From contig NZ_CP046122.1 of assembly GCF_009707365.1 (NCBI RefSeq), positions 4,154,001 to 4,218,000 on the forward strand: a stretch of DNA of 64,000 bases, written 5' to 3'. Under the pieces are notes generated by a model that was given only the letters and a program-made list of their open reading frames with translations, was not told the DNA's origin and ran no database searches. Origin of the DNA: Microlunatus sp. Gsoil 973. Lineage in GTDB: Bacteria > Actinomycetota > Actinomycetes > Propionibacteriales > Propionibacteriaceae. The translations under genes and the position numbers were made by a program. This document shows positions 42,105-49,831 of this stretch, piece by piece. Every line of letters begins with the position of its first letter. The first letter of the stretch is position 1.

Positions 42105-45100
42105 TCATCGCGGGTTCAGATCCAGCGCCTGGACCAGGCCGTCGTCGGAGACGTAGGAGACCAGCAGCCTGCCGCTGGTCCGTACTTGATCACGGGCGGC
42201 GCTGTCCAGAGGAATCGTCACCAGTTGCCTCCCGGGGTGCACCGTCACGGTGCGGTCGCCGAGTGCGTGTCCACTCATGTCCGGCGACCAGGCCGGAATG
42301 CCGCCGTCCGACGTGGCACACGGGGTGAAGCCGTAGTCCGGTGGCGGATCGTCGGCGGCCGGACAACTGGTCGAATAGACCGGGATGTCCCCGCTGGGAT
42401 CGTGCCAGGCGAAGACGTGTGCGGTGCCGCTGCTCCGCGAGTCGATCACCAGCGAGGCGCCGGTCGGAGTGACCCGGGCGTCCTTCACCGAAATACCGTT
42501 TCGGGCCGTCACCGGCGGGCGACCGGCGATCGGGACCCCGTTGCGGGCCGACTGGATGATCGTCTGCGGCGAGTCGGCCCCGCTCAGGTTGGTGTGGCCG
42601 AGGATCGGCGGCGGCGCCTGCGTCGGTTGATCCTCGGGCGGGGTGTAACCGGGCATCGTCGCGACACCCCACCGGTACGGGTCCGACTGCACGCTGCCGA
42701 AGGCGCTCCAGGCCAGCCGGGTACTGATGTCGATGTGCCGCAATTCGGTGGTCCCGTCCGCCGCGGTGTCGTCGTTGTCGTAGGGGGTGATGTTGATCGC
42801 CAGATGATCCGGGTCGATGGCCTCCGGCAGGTCCGCGATCGGGATCTTGACCTCGAGGTCATAACCGCCGCCGGTATAGGCATGATCAACAGTCGTGCTG
42901 TTCGAACCCACCCACGTCGCCGTCGAAGCGACCTCGACGCCGGCTGCATTCGGGGCGTCCTGCACCGTGTCGGCCAGTGGCCCGGTCGCGTAGCCCTGAT
43001 GATTGTCGGCGTCCCTCTCCCAGCAGGGACCGTTCACGCCGTTGCCGTTGCTGTTGTCCGGGTCATCGGTGTAGGGGAAGACGCCCAGCTTGAAGGTGTC
43101 CGCCGTGTCCATCGCATCCTGGGAGGCGTTGCCCTGCGGATCGATCTGGAACTCCACCGAGTCGGCCAACCAGTGAGCGACGCATTCCGCCGGGGTCACG
43201 GCATAGGACTGGTAGTCGTCGAGGACGTGGACGAAGAAGTAGAGCGCGTCATCGGACCAGCTGACCTTGGCGTAAGTGCCGGGACCGTCCGCGGACTCGC
43301 CGCAGTCGGCGGGCGTGGCACATCCCGAGGCCCCCTGCCAGATCCGGCCGATGTCCAGTTTCGGACCGGGATACTCGGCGGCGGACGCGTGCCCGTCGAC
43401 CACCGGCGCCCCGCTCACCTGCCGGATCGAGGTCGCCGGCACGATCGACACGGCCAGGGTGTCGGTCGACGGTTGGGATGAGCCCTGGGCGGTCGTGGTG
43501 ATCGGGATGGACGCCTGTTGTCCCGCCGGGAGCGTGGTGTCGGTGTTGGTCACGCTGAAGGTGACTGTCGTCGTCTTTCCCGGGGCGAGCAGCCCGTAGT
43601 CCTTCGTGGTGGCGTCGGCGGTGAAGTCCGCGGGCAGTTCGAGGGAGACCCGTCCCCTCTGCGGTCGGTCGGACCAGTTGTGCACATCGACCGGAATCGT
43701 CATCGACCGGCCGAGCACGACCGTGGCCACCGCGTCCGAGCGGCCGAGCCGCCGGGCGGCGGGCGCGGTGTCCTGAAGCCAGGAGTCGTACTCGGCCCAT
43801 TTGCCCCAGCGCTGGTAACGGCCCTCGGCAGGTGCGACAAGCTGGACGACGTTGTCGGTGTAGCCGCTCGCCCTGCCGGCGGTGACCTGTGCCGCGATCT
43901 TGGCGTACTGGCCGATCGCACCTTCGGCAGCCGGCGTGACCGTGAAATCGACGGTGGTCTCGTCGGCGCGACCTGTCACCGCAAGCCGTTTCTGGCCGTC
44001 GCTGGTCCAGCCGGCGGGCAGCATCAGCCTGGCCGTGGCGTTCGGGATCACTCCCTTGCCTGCTCGCAGGTGCAGGGTCACCGTGAACGGCTGGCCCGGC
44101 ACGACGTAGAAGTCGGAGAAACTCAGATACTCCAGGGTGCCCAGCGGCAGTCCGCCCGGATCGGGTTTGCTTGCCCCGAAGAAGATCGCATCGTCCAGGC
44201 CGGCCTTCGGGTTGGCCGATCCGTCGGCACGCGTGTTGGGCTGGAAGGGCACCCAGGAGTCGGTCATCGCGAACCGGGAACAGCCCGGTGCCGAAGTGCC
44301 CATGTACATGGTCCTGCTCTGCGTCGGATAGGCCGAGCGGCCCTCGTCGGCGACCTGCTGCCAGATCTTCGGCGTTCCCGCCGGTCGGCCCTGCAGGTTG
44401 CCCTTCGGCCAGCGGTACGGCGAGTCGTAGCCGGTCCACACTCCGGCGACGGTCGACGGGTTGGTCGCGGCAGGGATGAAGCCACCAGCGCAGTTGGGGC
44501 TGGTCGGGGTTCCGCCGGTGCCCGTCGTGCTGCCGCCGGAGAAGATCTTCTTGACCTGCCAGGTGCTCACTGCGTGGGGACCGGTGAGCTGGTCGGGGAA
44601 CATGGTCGGATCCGCGGCCGCCCGAACGCCTTCCCAGATCAGCCGTCCGGCCTGTTGATGGTTGCCGTGCCCAGCGGCGAGGGTCGGCGTGAACCCGATG
44701 AAGATGTCGGGCTGGGTGGTGCGGATGATCCGGGTGACGCGCCGCAGGGTCTCCTGCTCGTCCCAGATCTGCTGGGTCAGCGGTGCGCTCTGGTTGTAGA
44801 AGAAGTCGACCCGGTCAACGTAGAACAGGTCGACGGTCCCTGACCGGTAGTGGGCGATCCGGTCCTCGTTCTCCCGGCGGAGCCCCAACGCCTGTCCGCT
44901 CTCGGTCCCGTACGCGTTTCCGCCGCCCTCGCCGCGGGTGATCTGGATGATCCCGCAGCGGGTGCCGTACTTCCGGTGCCAGACGCCACACGGGCCGATG
45001 ATGCTGGTGTCGTCGTCGGGATGGGCCCACTCGCCCATCACGTTGATCTTGGTGCCCGGCGGGGCGATGTAGCCGGAGCCGTGATGGGGCAGCGGCGTCG

Positions 45101-45197
45101 CGGCGGCCGGGTGTGCGGACGCCGAACCGACGGCGGCCGCCAGCACCGCGAGAACCAGCAGCAGCTGACGAACGGGGCGTGAGTGAGGGAACCGCAT
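42105..45197 (-). CDS. Large secreted PIG-L (LmbE) family deacetylase with NEW3-like and CBM9-like domains
   Basis: A 1030-residue exported protein. It opens with a signal peptide (basic MRFPHSRPVRQ, hydrophobic LLLVLAVLAAAVGSASA, cleavage near AHPAA). Residues ~40-280 are the PIG-L deacetylase domain with the metal motif AHPDDD and AAGHGNHQ. Two beta-sandwich regions follow that resemble NPCBM/NEW3-type repeats (VDVHNWSDRPQRGRVSLELP). Then comes a CBM9-like module (AKVSWSDDALYFFVHVLDDY, VEFQIDPQGN) and a C-terminal unknown domain. PIG-L enzymes remove N-acetyl groups from glucosamine conjugates; this one likely acts outside the cell on a sugar polymer. GGAG precedes the ATG at 45197. Confidence 0.88.
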   Translation of the reverse strand: MRFPHSRPVRQLLLVLAVLAAAVGSASAHPAAATPLPHHGSGYIAPPGTKINVMGEWAHPDDDTSIIGPCGVWHRKYGTRCGIIQITRGEGGGNAYGTESGQALGLRRENEDRIAHYRSGTVDLFYVDRVDFFYNQSAPLTQQIWDEQETLRRVTRIIRTTQPDIFIGFTPTLAAGHGNHQQAGRLIWEGVRAAADPTMFPDQLTGPHAVSTWQVKKIFSGGSTTGTGGTPTSPNCAGGFIPAATNPSTVAGVWTGYDSPYRWPKGNLQGRPAGTPKIWQQVADEGRSAYPTQSRTMYMGTSAPGCSRFAMTDSWVPFQPNTRADGSANPKAGLDDAIFFGASKPDPGGLPLGTLEYLSFSDFYVVPGQPFTVTLHLRAGKGVIPNATARLMLPAGWTSDGQKRLAVTGRADETTVDFTVTPAAEGAIGQYAKIAAQVTAGRASGYTDNVVQLVAPAEGRYQRWGKWAEYDSWLQDTAPAARRLGRSDAVATVVLGRSMTIPVDVHNWSDRPQRGRVSLELPADFTADATTKDYGLLAPGKTTTVTFSVTNTDTTLPAGQQASIPITTTAQGSSQPSTDTLAVSIVPATSIRQVSGAPVVDGHASAAEYPGPKLDIGRIWQGASGCATPADCGESADGPGTYAKVSWSDDALYFFVHVLDDYQSYAVTPAECVAHWLADSVEFQIDPQGNASQDAMDTADTFKLGVFPYTDDPDNSNGNGVNGPCWERDADNHQGYATGPLADTVQDAPNAAGVEVASTATWVGSNSTTVDHAYTGGGYDLEVKIPIADLPEAIDPDHLAINITPYDNDDTAADGTTELRHIDISTRLAWSAFGSVQSDPYRWGVATMPGYTPPEDQPTQAPPPILGHTNLSGADSPQTIIQSARNGVPIAGRPPVTARNGISVKDARVTPTGASLVIDSRSSGTAHVFAWHDPSGDIPVYSTSCPAADDPPPDYGFTPCATSDGGIPAWSPDMSGHALGDRTVTVHPGRQLVTIPLDSAARDQVRTSGRLLVSYVSDDGLVQALDLNPR

Positions 45198-45296
45198 TGC
45201 GATCACTCCGAGGGTGTACGGGCACAGCGTGCCGACGGATCGCACGCCGTTGACAGCCCCGATCAGCAAGGCGGGCAGGTGATCATCACCGGTTGA

Positions 45297-46214
45297 TCAC
45301 GGTAGAACTCCAAGATCAACTCCGCAAGGGCCTGCCCGCCCTGTGATCCCCTCACTCGTCTGCAGTGTCGGGATCAGTCGTCGTCCGCGTCCTGAGGATC
45401 GTCGCTGTCGGCTTCCTGGTCGGAGCCGACGTTCGGTCCCCTGCGAGCGGAGCTTGTCCACCTCGGCCATGGCGTTACGAAGATCGCTGAGCCAGGACTC
45501 GGTGTGCTCGCCGACCAGCTTGACGGCCCAGGACAGGGCCTCCGACCGGGACCGGGCAACGCCGGCGTCGACCAGAGTGTCGAGCACCCGGCGCTCGGGT
45601 TGCTTCAGCCGGGTCATCACCGGTACGGAGATGTGGGTGAAGAGTGCCTCGGTGTCGCCCGCGGCGGCGCCCCAGGAGACCTTGCGTCCGTAGCGCGCCT
45701 GCGCCTCATCGGCTATCTCCATCCGGGTCTCCCGGCTGTCGGAACGGAACCGGCTGATCCGGCCCTCGGCCTCGGCCCCGGTCAGCTGCCCCGTATCCGC
45801 GAGAGTGCCGATCACCACGATCTCCTCACGGTCGACCGTGACGTCGACCTCGGAGAACCATTCCGAGGGCAACCGACCGGCGAACCACTCGTTGGCGTCG
45901 TCTGCCGGAGGCAGATCGCCCTGTTGCCAGCCGCCCGGCCGGCCGAAGCCACGGGGTCCGCGGTGCCGCCCACCGCGGCCCCACGGCACATTGGCCGGGT
46001 CACTGAGGAATTCACGAAGGGCCTCGGGGCCGCCTTCGGCGAACGGATGCCCGGGGTGACCCGGATGCCCGCCCCGACGCCGGCGCCGCTCCTGGCCCGG
46101 CTCACTGTCGTCATCGCGGCGACGGCCGCGGCCTCCACCGCGGCCATCCGGGCCGCGTCGTGCGGGTCCGAACCCAGCTCCGGGACTGCCTCCGGGGAAA
46201 TCAGTGTCGCGCAT
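45297..46214 (-). CDS. Conserved actinobacterial protein, probably frameshifted near its C-terminus
   Basis: About 305 residues as it reads. It starts with a long Gly/Arg/Pro-rich region (GRGGGRGRRRDDD, HPGHPGHPF), followed by a conserved domain (NEWFAGRLPSEWFSEVDVTVDREEIVVIGTLADT) and a helical end (LVGEHTESWLSDLRNAMAEVDKLRSQG). After RSQG the frame becomes arginine-rich and unlike a protein. In another frame the same DNA reads RRGPNVGSDQEADSDDPQ and ends DADDD at 45374. One fewer G in a run of four near 45440 would join the two and give a natural acidic tail. The Shine-Dalgarno AAGGAGG fits the ATG at 46214. The function is unknown. Confidence 0.68.
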   Translation of the reverse strand: MRDTDFPGGSPGAGFGPARRGPDGRGGGRGRRRDDDSEPGQERRRRRGGHPGHPGHPFAEGGPEALREFLSDPANVPWGRGGRHRGPRGFGRPGGWQQGDLPPADDANEWFAGRLPSEWFSEVDVTVDREEIVVIGTLADTGQLTGAEAEGRISRFRSDSRETRMEIADEAQARYGRKVSWGAAAGDTEALFTHISVPVMTRLKQPERRVLDTLVDAGVARSRSEALSWAVKLVGEHTESWLSDLRNAMAEVDKLRSQGTERRLRPGSRQRRSSGRGRRLIPTLQTSEGITGRAGPCGVDLGVLP

Positions 46215-46228
46215 CATGCCCTCCTTCC

Positions 46229-46269
46229 TTCGTACGAACATGTGCTGATTACATGATTACACAATTACA
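46229..46269 (-). promoter_or_regulatory. AT-rich promoter with three 8-bp direct repeats and a palindrome
   Basis: TGATTACA (46246-46253), TGATTACA (46254-46261) and CAATTACA (46262-46269) follow one another without a gap, unusual for this GC-rich DNA. The 10-bp palindrome TTCGTACGAA lies at 46229-46238, between these and the start codon. The tandem octamers probably bind a regulator of the adjacent unknown gene. Confidence 0.5.
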
Positions 46270-46347
46270 AAGGAACGCAAGGGGGCCGGATCCGGGAGGG
46301 AACGGGTGAGGTGCGGGAGGAGCCGATCTCGGGCGACGCGAGCCGGG

Positions 46348-47055
46348 TCAGTTCCGAACCAGCTCGGGAGCCCCCGCGGCGGGGTCACCGATCGGGGGCC
46401 GGTGAGCGGCGAGATCGTAGACCGTCTTGACACAGGCGAGCTGGTCCCGGACGACGCCCTTGACCCAGGCGAGCCGCCGGTTCCTGACGGTCCGGTCGCC
46501 GACTCCGACCGCATCGAGCCCGACAGCGCGAGCGGTACCAACCGCGCGGGGCAGGTGGTAGCTCTGGGTGATCATGGTCGCCTGACGGATCCCGAAGACG
46601 TCCCGCGCCCGGACAACGGAGTCGTAGGTGTCGAAGCCGTAGCGGTCGACGATGATCTTGTCCTTCGGAACGCCATGATCAACGAGATAACGCCTCATGG
46701 CCTCGGTCTCGTCGAAGAACTCTGCCGCATGATCACCCGTCACCAAGATCATCGAGATCCTGCCGCGGTCCAGCAACTCGCGGCCGAGGTCCAGCCGTGC
46801 CCGGAGAAATGCGGACGGCGCGCCGTCGGCGTAGACCAGCGCGCCGAACACGATGCCGACCGGCGTGACCGGCACGTCCTGGAGTGAATAGAGGTGACCG
46901 TGCGCCTGGCGGCGAACATAGCCGACGGCTGCCGCCGTCGACACGACCCCAAGAGTCGACACGACCCCAACACCGGCCGCCAGCAATCCGACGCGCCCGA
47001 CCCGGGGGATTCGGTCAGACTGCCTCCGAAGCTTGCGGTCGCGGTGTCGAGGCAT
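46348..47055 (-). CDS. YdcF/SanA-family (DUF218) membrane-anchored protein
   Basis: A 235-residue protein: a basic N-terminus, one membrane anchor (LLAAGVGVVSTLGVVSTAAAVGY) and a DUF218 domain (VTPVGIVFGALVYADGAPSAFLRARLD, MILVTGDHAAEFFDETEAM, ATMITQSYHLPRAVG). SanA of E. coli is linked to envelope barrier function; the enzymatic role of the family is uncertain. The start is ATG at 47055; TACCAT on the minus strand (47062-47067) ends 6 bases before it, so the mRNA may be leaderless. It is divergent from the glycosylase gene. Confidence 0.88.
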   Translation of the reverse strand: MPRHRDRKLRRQSDRIPRVGRVGLLAAGVGVVSTLGVVSTAAAVGYVRRQAHGHLYSLQDVPVTPVGIVFGALVYADGAPSAFLRARLDLGRELLDRGRISMILVTGDHAAEFFDETEAMRRYLVDHGVPKDKIIVDRYGFDTYDSVVRARDVFGIRQATMITQSYHLPRAVGTARAVGLDAVGVGDRTVRNRRLAWVKGVVRDQLACVKTVYDLAAHRPPIGDPAAGAPELVRN

Positions 47056-47139
47056 GGATCCATGGTAGGTGGGCCATGCCGTGCCACCAGCGCGGCGAAG
47101 CGATGCTTGGCAGATTCTTCGCAACATCGCGGTTCTCGA

Positions 47140-47152
47140 TAGCGTTGGGAGC
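47140..47152 (+). promoter_or_regulatory. Leaderless-type promoter of the Nei2 gene
   Basis: TTCGCA (47118-47123) and TAGCGT (47140-47145) are spaced by 16 bp, and the -10 hexamer ends 7 bases before the GTG at 47153. Confidence 0.5.
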
Positions 47153-47947
47153 GTGCCCGAAGGTGACACCGTCTGGCGCGCCGCCCACCTACTGCATCGC
47201 GCATTGGCCGGAAATTCCCTGACCAGGTGTGAATTCCGTGTGCCTGCGCTGGCGACGACCGACCTGACGGGCCGGATCGTGACCGAGGCGGTCTCCCGTG
47301 GCAAGCATCTGCTGATCAGATTCGACAACGGGTGGAGCCTGCACAGCCATCTGCGGATGGAGGGATCCTGGCGGATCTTCGCCGACGGGCGCCGCTGGAA
47401 TGGTGGACCCAGTCACGAAATCCGTGCTGTCCTCGGTGTCCCGGGCAGTACCGCGGTTGGCTACCGGCTGGGCGTCCTGGAGTTGGTCCGGACCGATCAG
47501 GAGTCCGCCGTCGTGGGCCATCTCGGTCCCGACCTGCTCGGACCCGAGTGGGATCTCGCCGAAGCTGTTCGACGACTGCGTGCCGAGCCAGACCGGGCGA
47601 TCGGAGAGGCGCTGCTCGACCAACGGAACCTCGCCGGGATCGGTACCGTCTACCGGGCGGAGATCCTCTTTCTGCAGGGCATCCATCCGCGGACGCCGGT
47701 GGGCCAGGTTCGTGATCTTGAACGGCTGTGCGAGCGGGTCCGCCAGTTGTTGATCATGAACCGCTCGGGGTTCGAACAGAACACCACCGGTGATCGCCGA
47801 CCGGGACGCAGCCATTGGGTGTACGGCCGCGCCGGCCGGGAATGCCGCAGGTGCGGCACTGCGATCGCGATGGAGGAGTTCGGACCCTACGGACAGGAGC
47901 GGGTCAGCTACTGGTGTCCGCACTGTCAGCCACTGCGACCTGGATAG
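47153..47947 (+). CDS. nei2: DNA glycosylase of the Fpg/Nei family (Nei2-like endonuclease VIII)
   Basis: A 264-residue repair enzyme. The N-terminus PEGDTVWRAAHLLHRAL has the catalytic Pro2 and Glu3 of the family, in the form typical of actinobacterial Nei2 rather than MutM (which begins PELPEV). The helix-two-turn-helix is at LLDQRNLAGIGTVYRAEILF. The zinc finger is CRRCGTAI...WCPHC. It excises oxidised pyrimidines and cuts the backbone. The start is GTG at 47153, because the enzyme needs Pro directly after Met. Its last 44 bases overlap nirD on the other strand. Confidence 0.92.
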   Translation: MPEGDTVWRAAHLLHRALAGNSLTRCEFRVPALATTDLTGRIVTEAVSRGKHLLIRFDNGWSLHSHLRMEGSWRIFADGRRWNGGPSHEIRAVLGVPGSTAVGYRLGVLELVRTDQESAVVGHLGPDLLGPEWDLAEAVRRLRAEPDRAIGEALLDQRNLAGIGTVYRAEILFLQGIHPRTPVGQVRDLERLCERVRQLLIMNRSGFEQNTTGDRRPGRSHWVYGRAGRECRRCGTAIAMEEFGPYGQERVSYWCPHCQPLRPG

Positions 47948-48290
47948 TGCCGTCGACGACGCGGCTCGGATACAACTCAAGTCGCAGGTCGGGGTTGCTG
48001 AGACACTCGCCGGTGTGCAGGCTGTACGCCTCTTTGTACAGGGGTGAGGCGATGGTCGGTACGCCCTGATGGCTGCCGATGATGCCGCGGGCGATCACCG
48101 CCGACCCGGTCCGTGGATCACGGTTGGCGGTGATCACCACACGGTCGTCCCACAGCCGGAACACCGCCACCTGGACGCCGTCGACCAGCGCAGCCTCGCC
48201 CCATTCCGGTTCCAGGTCGGTCAGTTCGCAGATCGGGTACCAATCCTCGACCGCTGTGATCGATCCCGCCCGTTCCATGATCGTCGTCAT
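47904..48290 (-). CDS. nirD: Assimilatory nitrite reductase small subunit
   Basis: A 128-residue Rieske-like-fold protein of the NirD type. It has YPICELTDLEPEWGEAALVDGVQVAVFRL, IIGSHQGVPTIASPLYKEAYSLHTGEC and no Cys/His pairs for a cluster, as expected of NirD. It supports NADH-dependent reduction of nitrite to ammonium by NirB. Unusually it is not next to nirB: it closes the leftward narK-nasA-reductase operon (ATGA overlap with the previous gene at 48287-48290), while nirB lies 5 kb away and is transcribed to the right. Confidence 0.93.
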   Translation of the reverse strand: MTTIMERAGSITAVEDWYPICELTDLEPEWGEAALVDGVQVAVFRLWDDRVVITANRDPRTGSAVIARGIIGSHQGVPTIASPLYKEAYSLHTGECLSNPDLRLELYPSRVVDGTIQVAVADSADTSS

Positions 48291-49831
48291 GCCACTGCCA
48301 CCTCCGGTGTGTTTCGTAGTAGTTCACAGATTCGGTCCTTGCAGGTTCCACAGCCGGTGCCCGCCCGGGTCGCCCGGCCGACGGCCGCCAGGTCGGCATT
48401 GCCCTCGCCGATGGCAGCGACTATCTCGGCCGCGGAAACGCCGGCGCAGCGGCATACGGTTGCCTCCGGCCCGAGTGGATCGGTGCCCATCGCCTGATCC
48501 GGACCGTCATGGCGCAGCAGGGCGGAGCGATCACTGGGCAGTTCGGCGCGCCGCTCGTACAGCAACGTCAACTCCGCTGCAGCCCGGGGCAGCCCGACGC
48601 AGATCAGCCCTTCCAGGCGGCCGTCGCGGGTGATCATCTTCGCGTACCGACTGAGCTCCGGATCGCTCCACTGGGCCACGCGCAGCTCTCCGTCCTGCAG
48701 CAGGGAGTCCAGTGGGTCGGCGTCCACCGCTCCGGCCGAGACCACCGAGAGACCGGATGCCTTCACCGTCAGCACCGGTCCGCCCTCATCCGGCGCATTG
48801 GTCGTCAGCCGACCGTCATCGGGATCGGCGAGCTGCCGGGCGACCCGCGACGCCTGGGCCCACCCCGGCCCGATCAGCCCACTGGGCGCGTCGGCGGCCC
48901 GACAGCCGGCGCAGTTCTCGTCCGCGCACCGGATTCGGGCGCAGTCACCGATCGCGAAGATGCTTCGATCACTGATCGACCGAAGATCATGATCGACCAG
49001 AATCCCGTTGTGACAGGAGATTCCTGCTCGGCGTGCGAGTCCGGTCCGCGGTTCGGCACCGCAACACAACACCAACCCGTCGCCGCTGATCTCCCGCCCG
49101 TCGGCCAGCTGCAGGCCGACGAACCTGCCCTGAGTGAGCCGTAGCCCTTGCGCCCTGGCCTGCGCGATCACCGTCACGTCCTGCCGGCGCAGATGCCGGG
49201 AGACGATGGCAGCCGCCGTCTGGTCGAGGTTGCGCTCCATGGGCACCCGGCCGGTGTGCACCAGGCTGGTCCGGACCCCCGACCCGGCGGCGGCCAGCGC
49301 GAATTCCATGCCGAGTACGCCACCGCCCAAAATGATCACGTTTCGGCCGGCACCGACGATCGCTGCAACCCGGTCGGCGTCGGAAAGATCACGAAGCACG
49401 GCGACGCCATCGGGCAGCCTGGCATCCTCGCCGGAATCCTGGACTGCCAGCCCGGCCAGCCGCGGAACGCGTGCGGCGGCCCCGGTTGCGAACACCAGCG
49501 CGTCGTAGGCGAATTCGTCGCCATCGTCGAGAGTGACGTAGCGACGTTCCCGATCGATCGCCGTTACGGAGGTGCCGAGCCGGAGGCGTACGCCGTCGGC
49601 CGCCAGTTGCTCCGGGTCGGCCATGATCATCAGTTCCCGGTCAGTGCGCCCGAGTGCCAGCTCGCCGATCATGATCCGGTTGTAGGCCGGGTCCGGCTCG
49701 GAACCGACGACCAGGAGCTGCAGTCGGTGATCGCGGACTGCGGGCCGCAACTCCTCGACCAAACGGGCCGCGACCGGTCCGAAGCCGATCACGACCACAC
49801 GGCGAGCCCTGCGCCGTCGCTGCTGCAGCAT
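48287..49831 (-). CDS. FAD-dependent electron-transfer subunit of assimilatory nitrate reductase, with BFD-type [2Fe-2S] domain
   Basis: A 514-residue NAD(P)H-dependent flavoprotein. FAD motif VVVIGFGPVAARLVEEL, NAD motif VIILGGGVLGMEFALA, and second FAD motif IFAIGDCARI. The C-terminal bacterioferritin-associated-ferredoxin-like domain has the four Cys in VCRCAGV...GCGTCKDRI. It resembles the first half of NirB and the NasB-type reductases that feed electrons to the catalytic NasA/NasC. An extra Cys-rich insertion (CADENCAGC) follows the second FAD motif. It starts within the stop of the nasA gene (TGATG), so the two are coupled. Confidence 0.88.
   Translation of the reverse strand: MLQQRRRRARRVVVIGFGPVAARLVEELRPAVRDHRLQLLVVGSEPDPAYNRIMIGELALGRTDRELMIMADPEQLAADGVRLRLGTSVTAIDRERRYVTLDDGDEFAYDALVFATGAAARVPRLAGLAVQDSGEDARLPDGVAVLRDLSDADRVAAIVGAGRNVIILGGGVLGMEFALAAAGSGVRTSLVHTGRVPMERNLDQTAAAIVSRHLRRQDVTVIAQARAQGLRLTQGRFVGLQLADGREISGDGLVLCCGAEPRTGLARRAGISCHNGILVDHDLRSISDRSIFAIGDCARIRCADENCAGCRAADAPSGLIGPGWAQASRVARQLADPDDGRLTTNAPDEGGPVLTVKASGLSVVSAGAVDADPLDSLLQDGELRVAQWSDPELSRYAKMITRDGRLEGLICVGLPRAAAELTLLYERRAELPSDRSALLRHDGPDQAMGTDPLGPEATVCRCAGVSAAEIVAAIGEGNADLAAVGRATRAGTGCGTCKDRICELLRNTPEVAVA

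Noticed and set aside
47765-47790. tRNA T-arm-like GGTTCGAA sequence
   Set aside because: It lies in the conserved coding part of nei2 and no acceptor or anticodon stem surrounds it.
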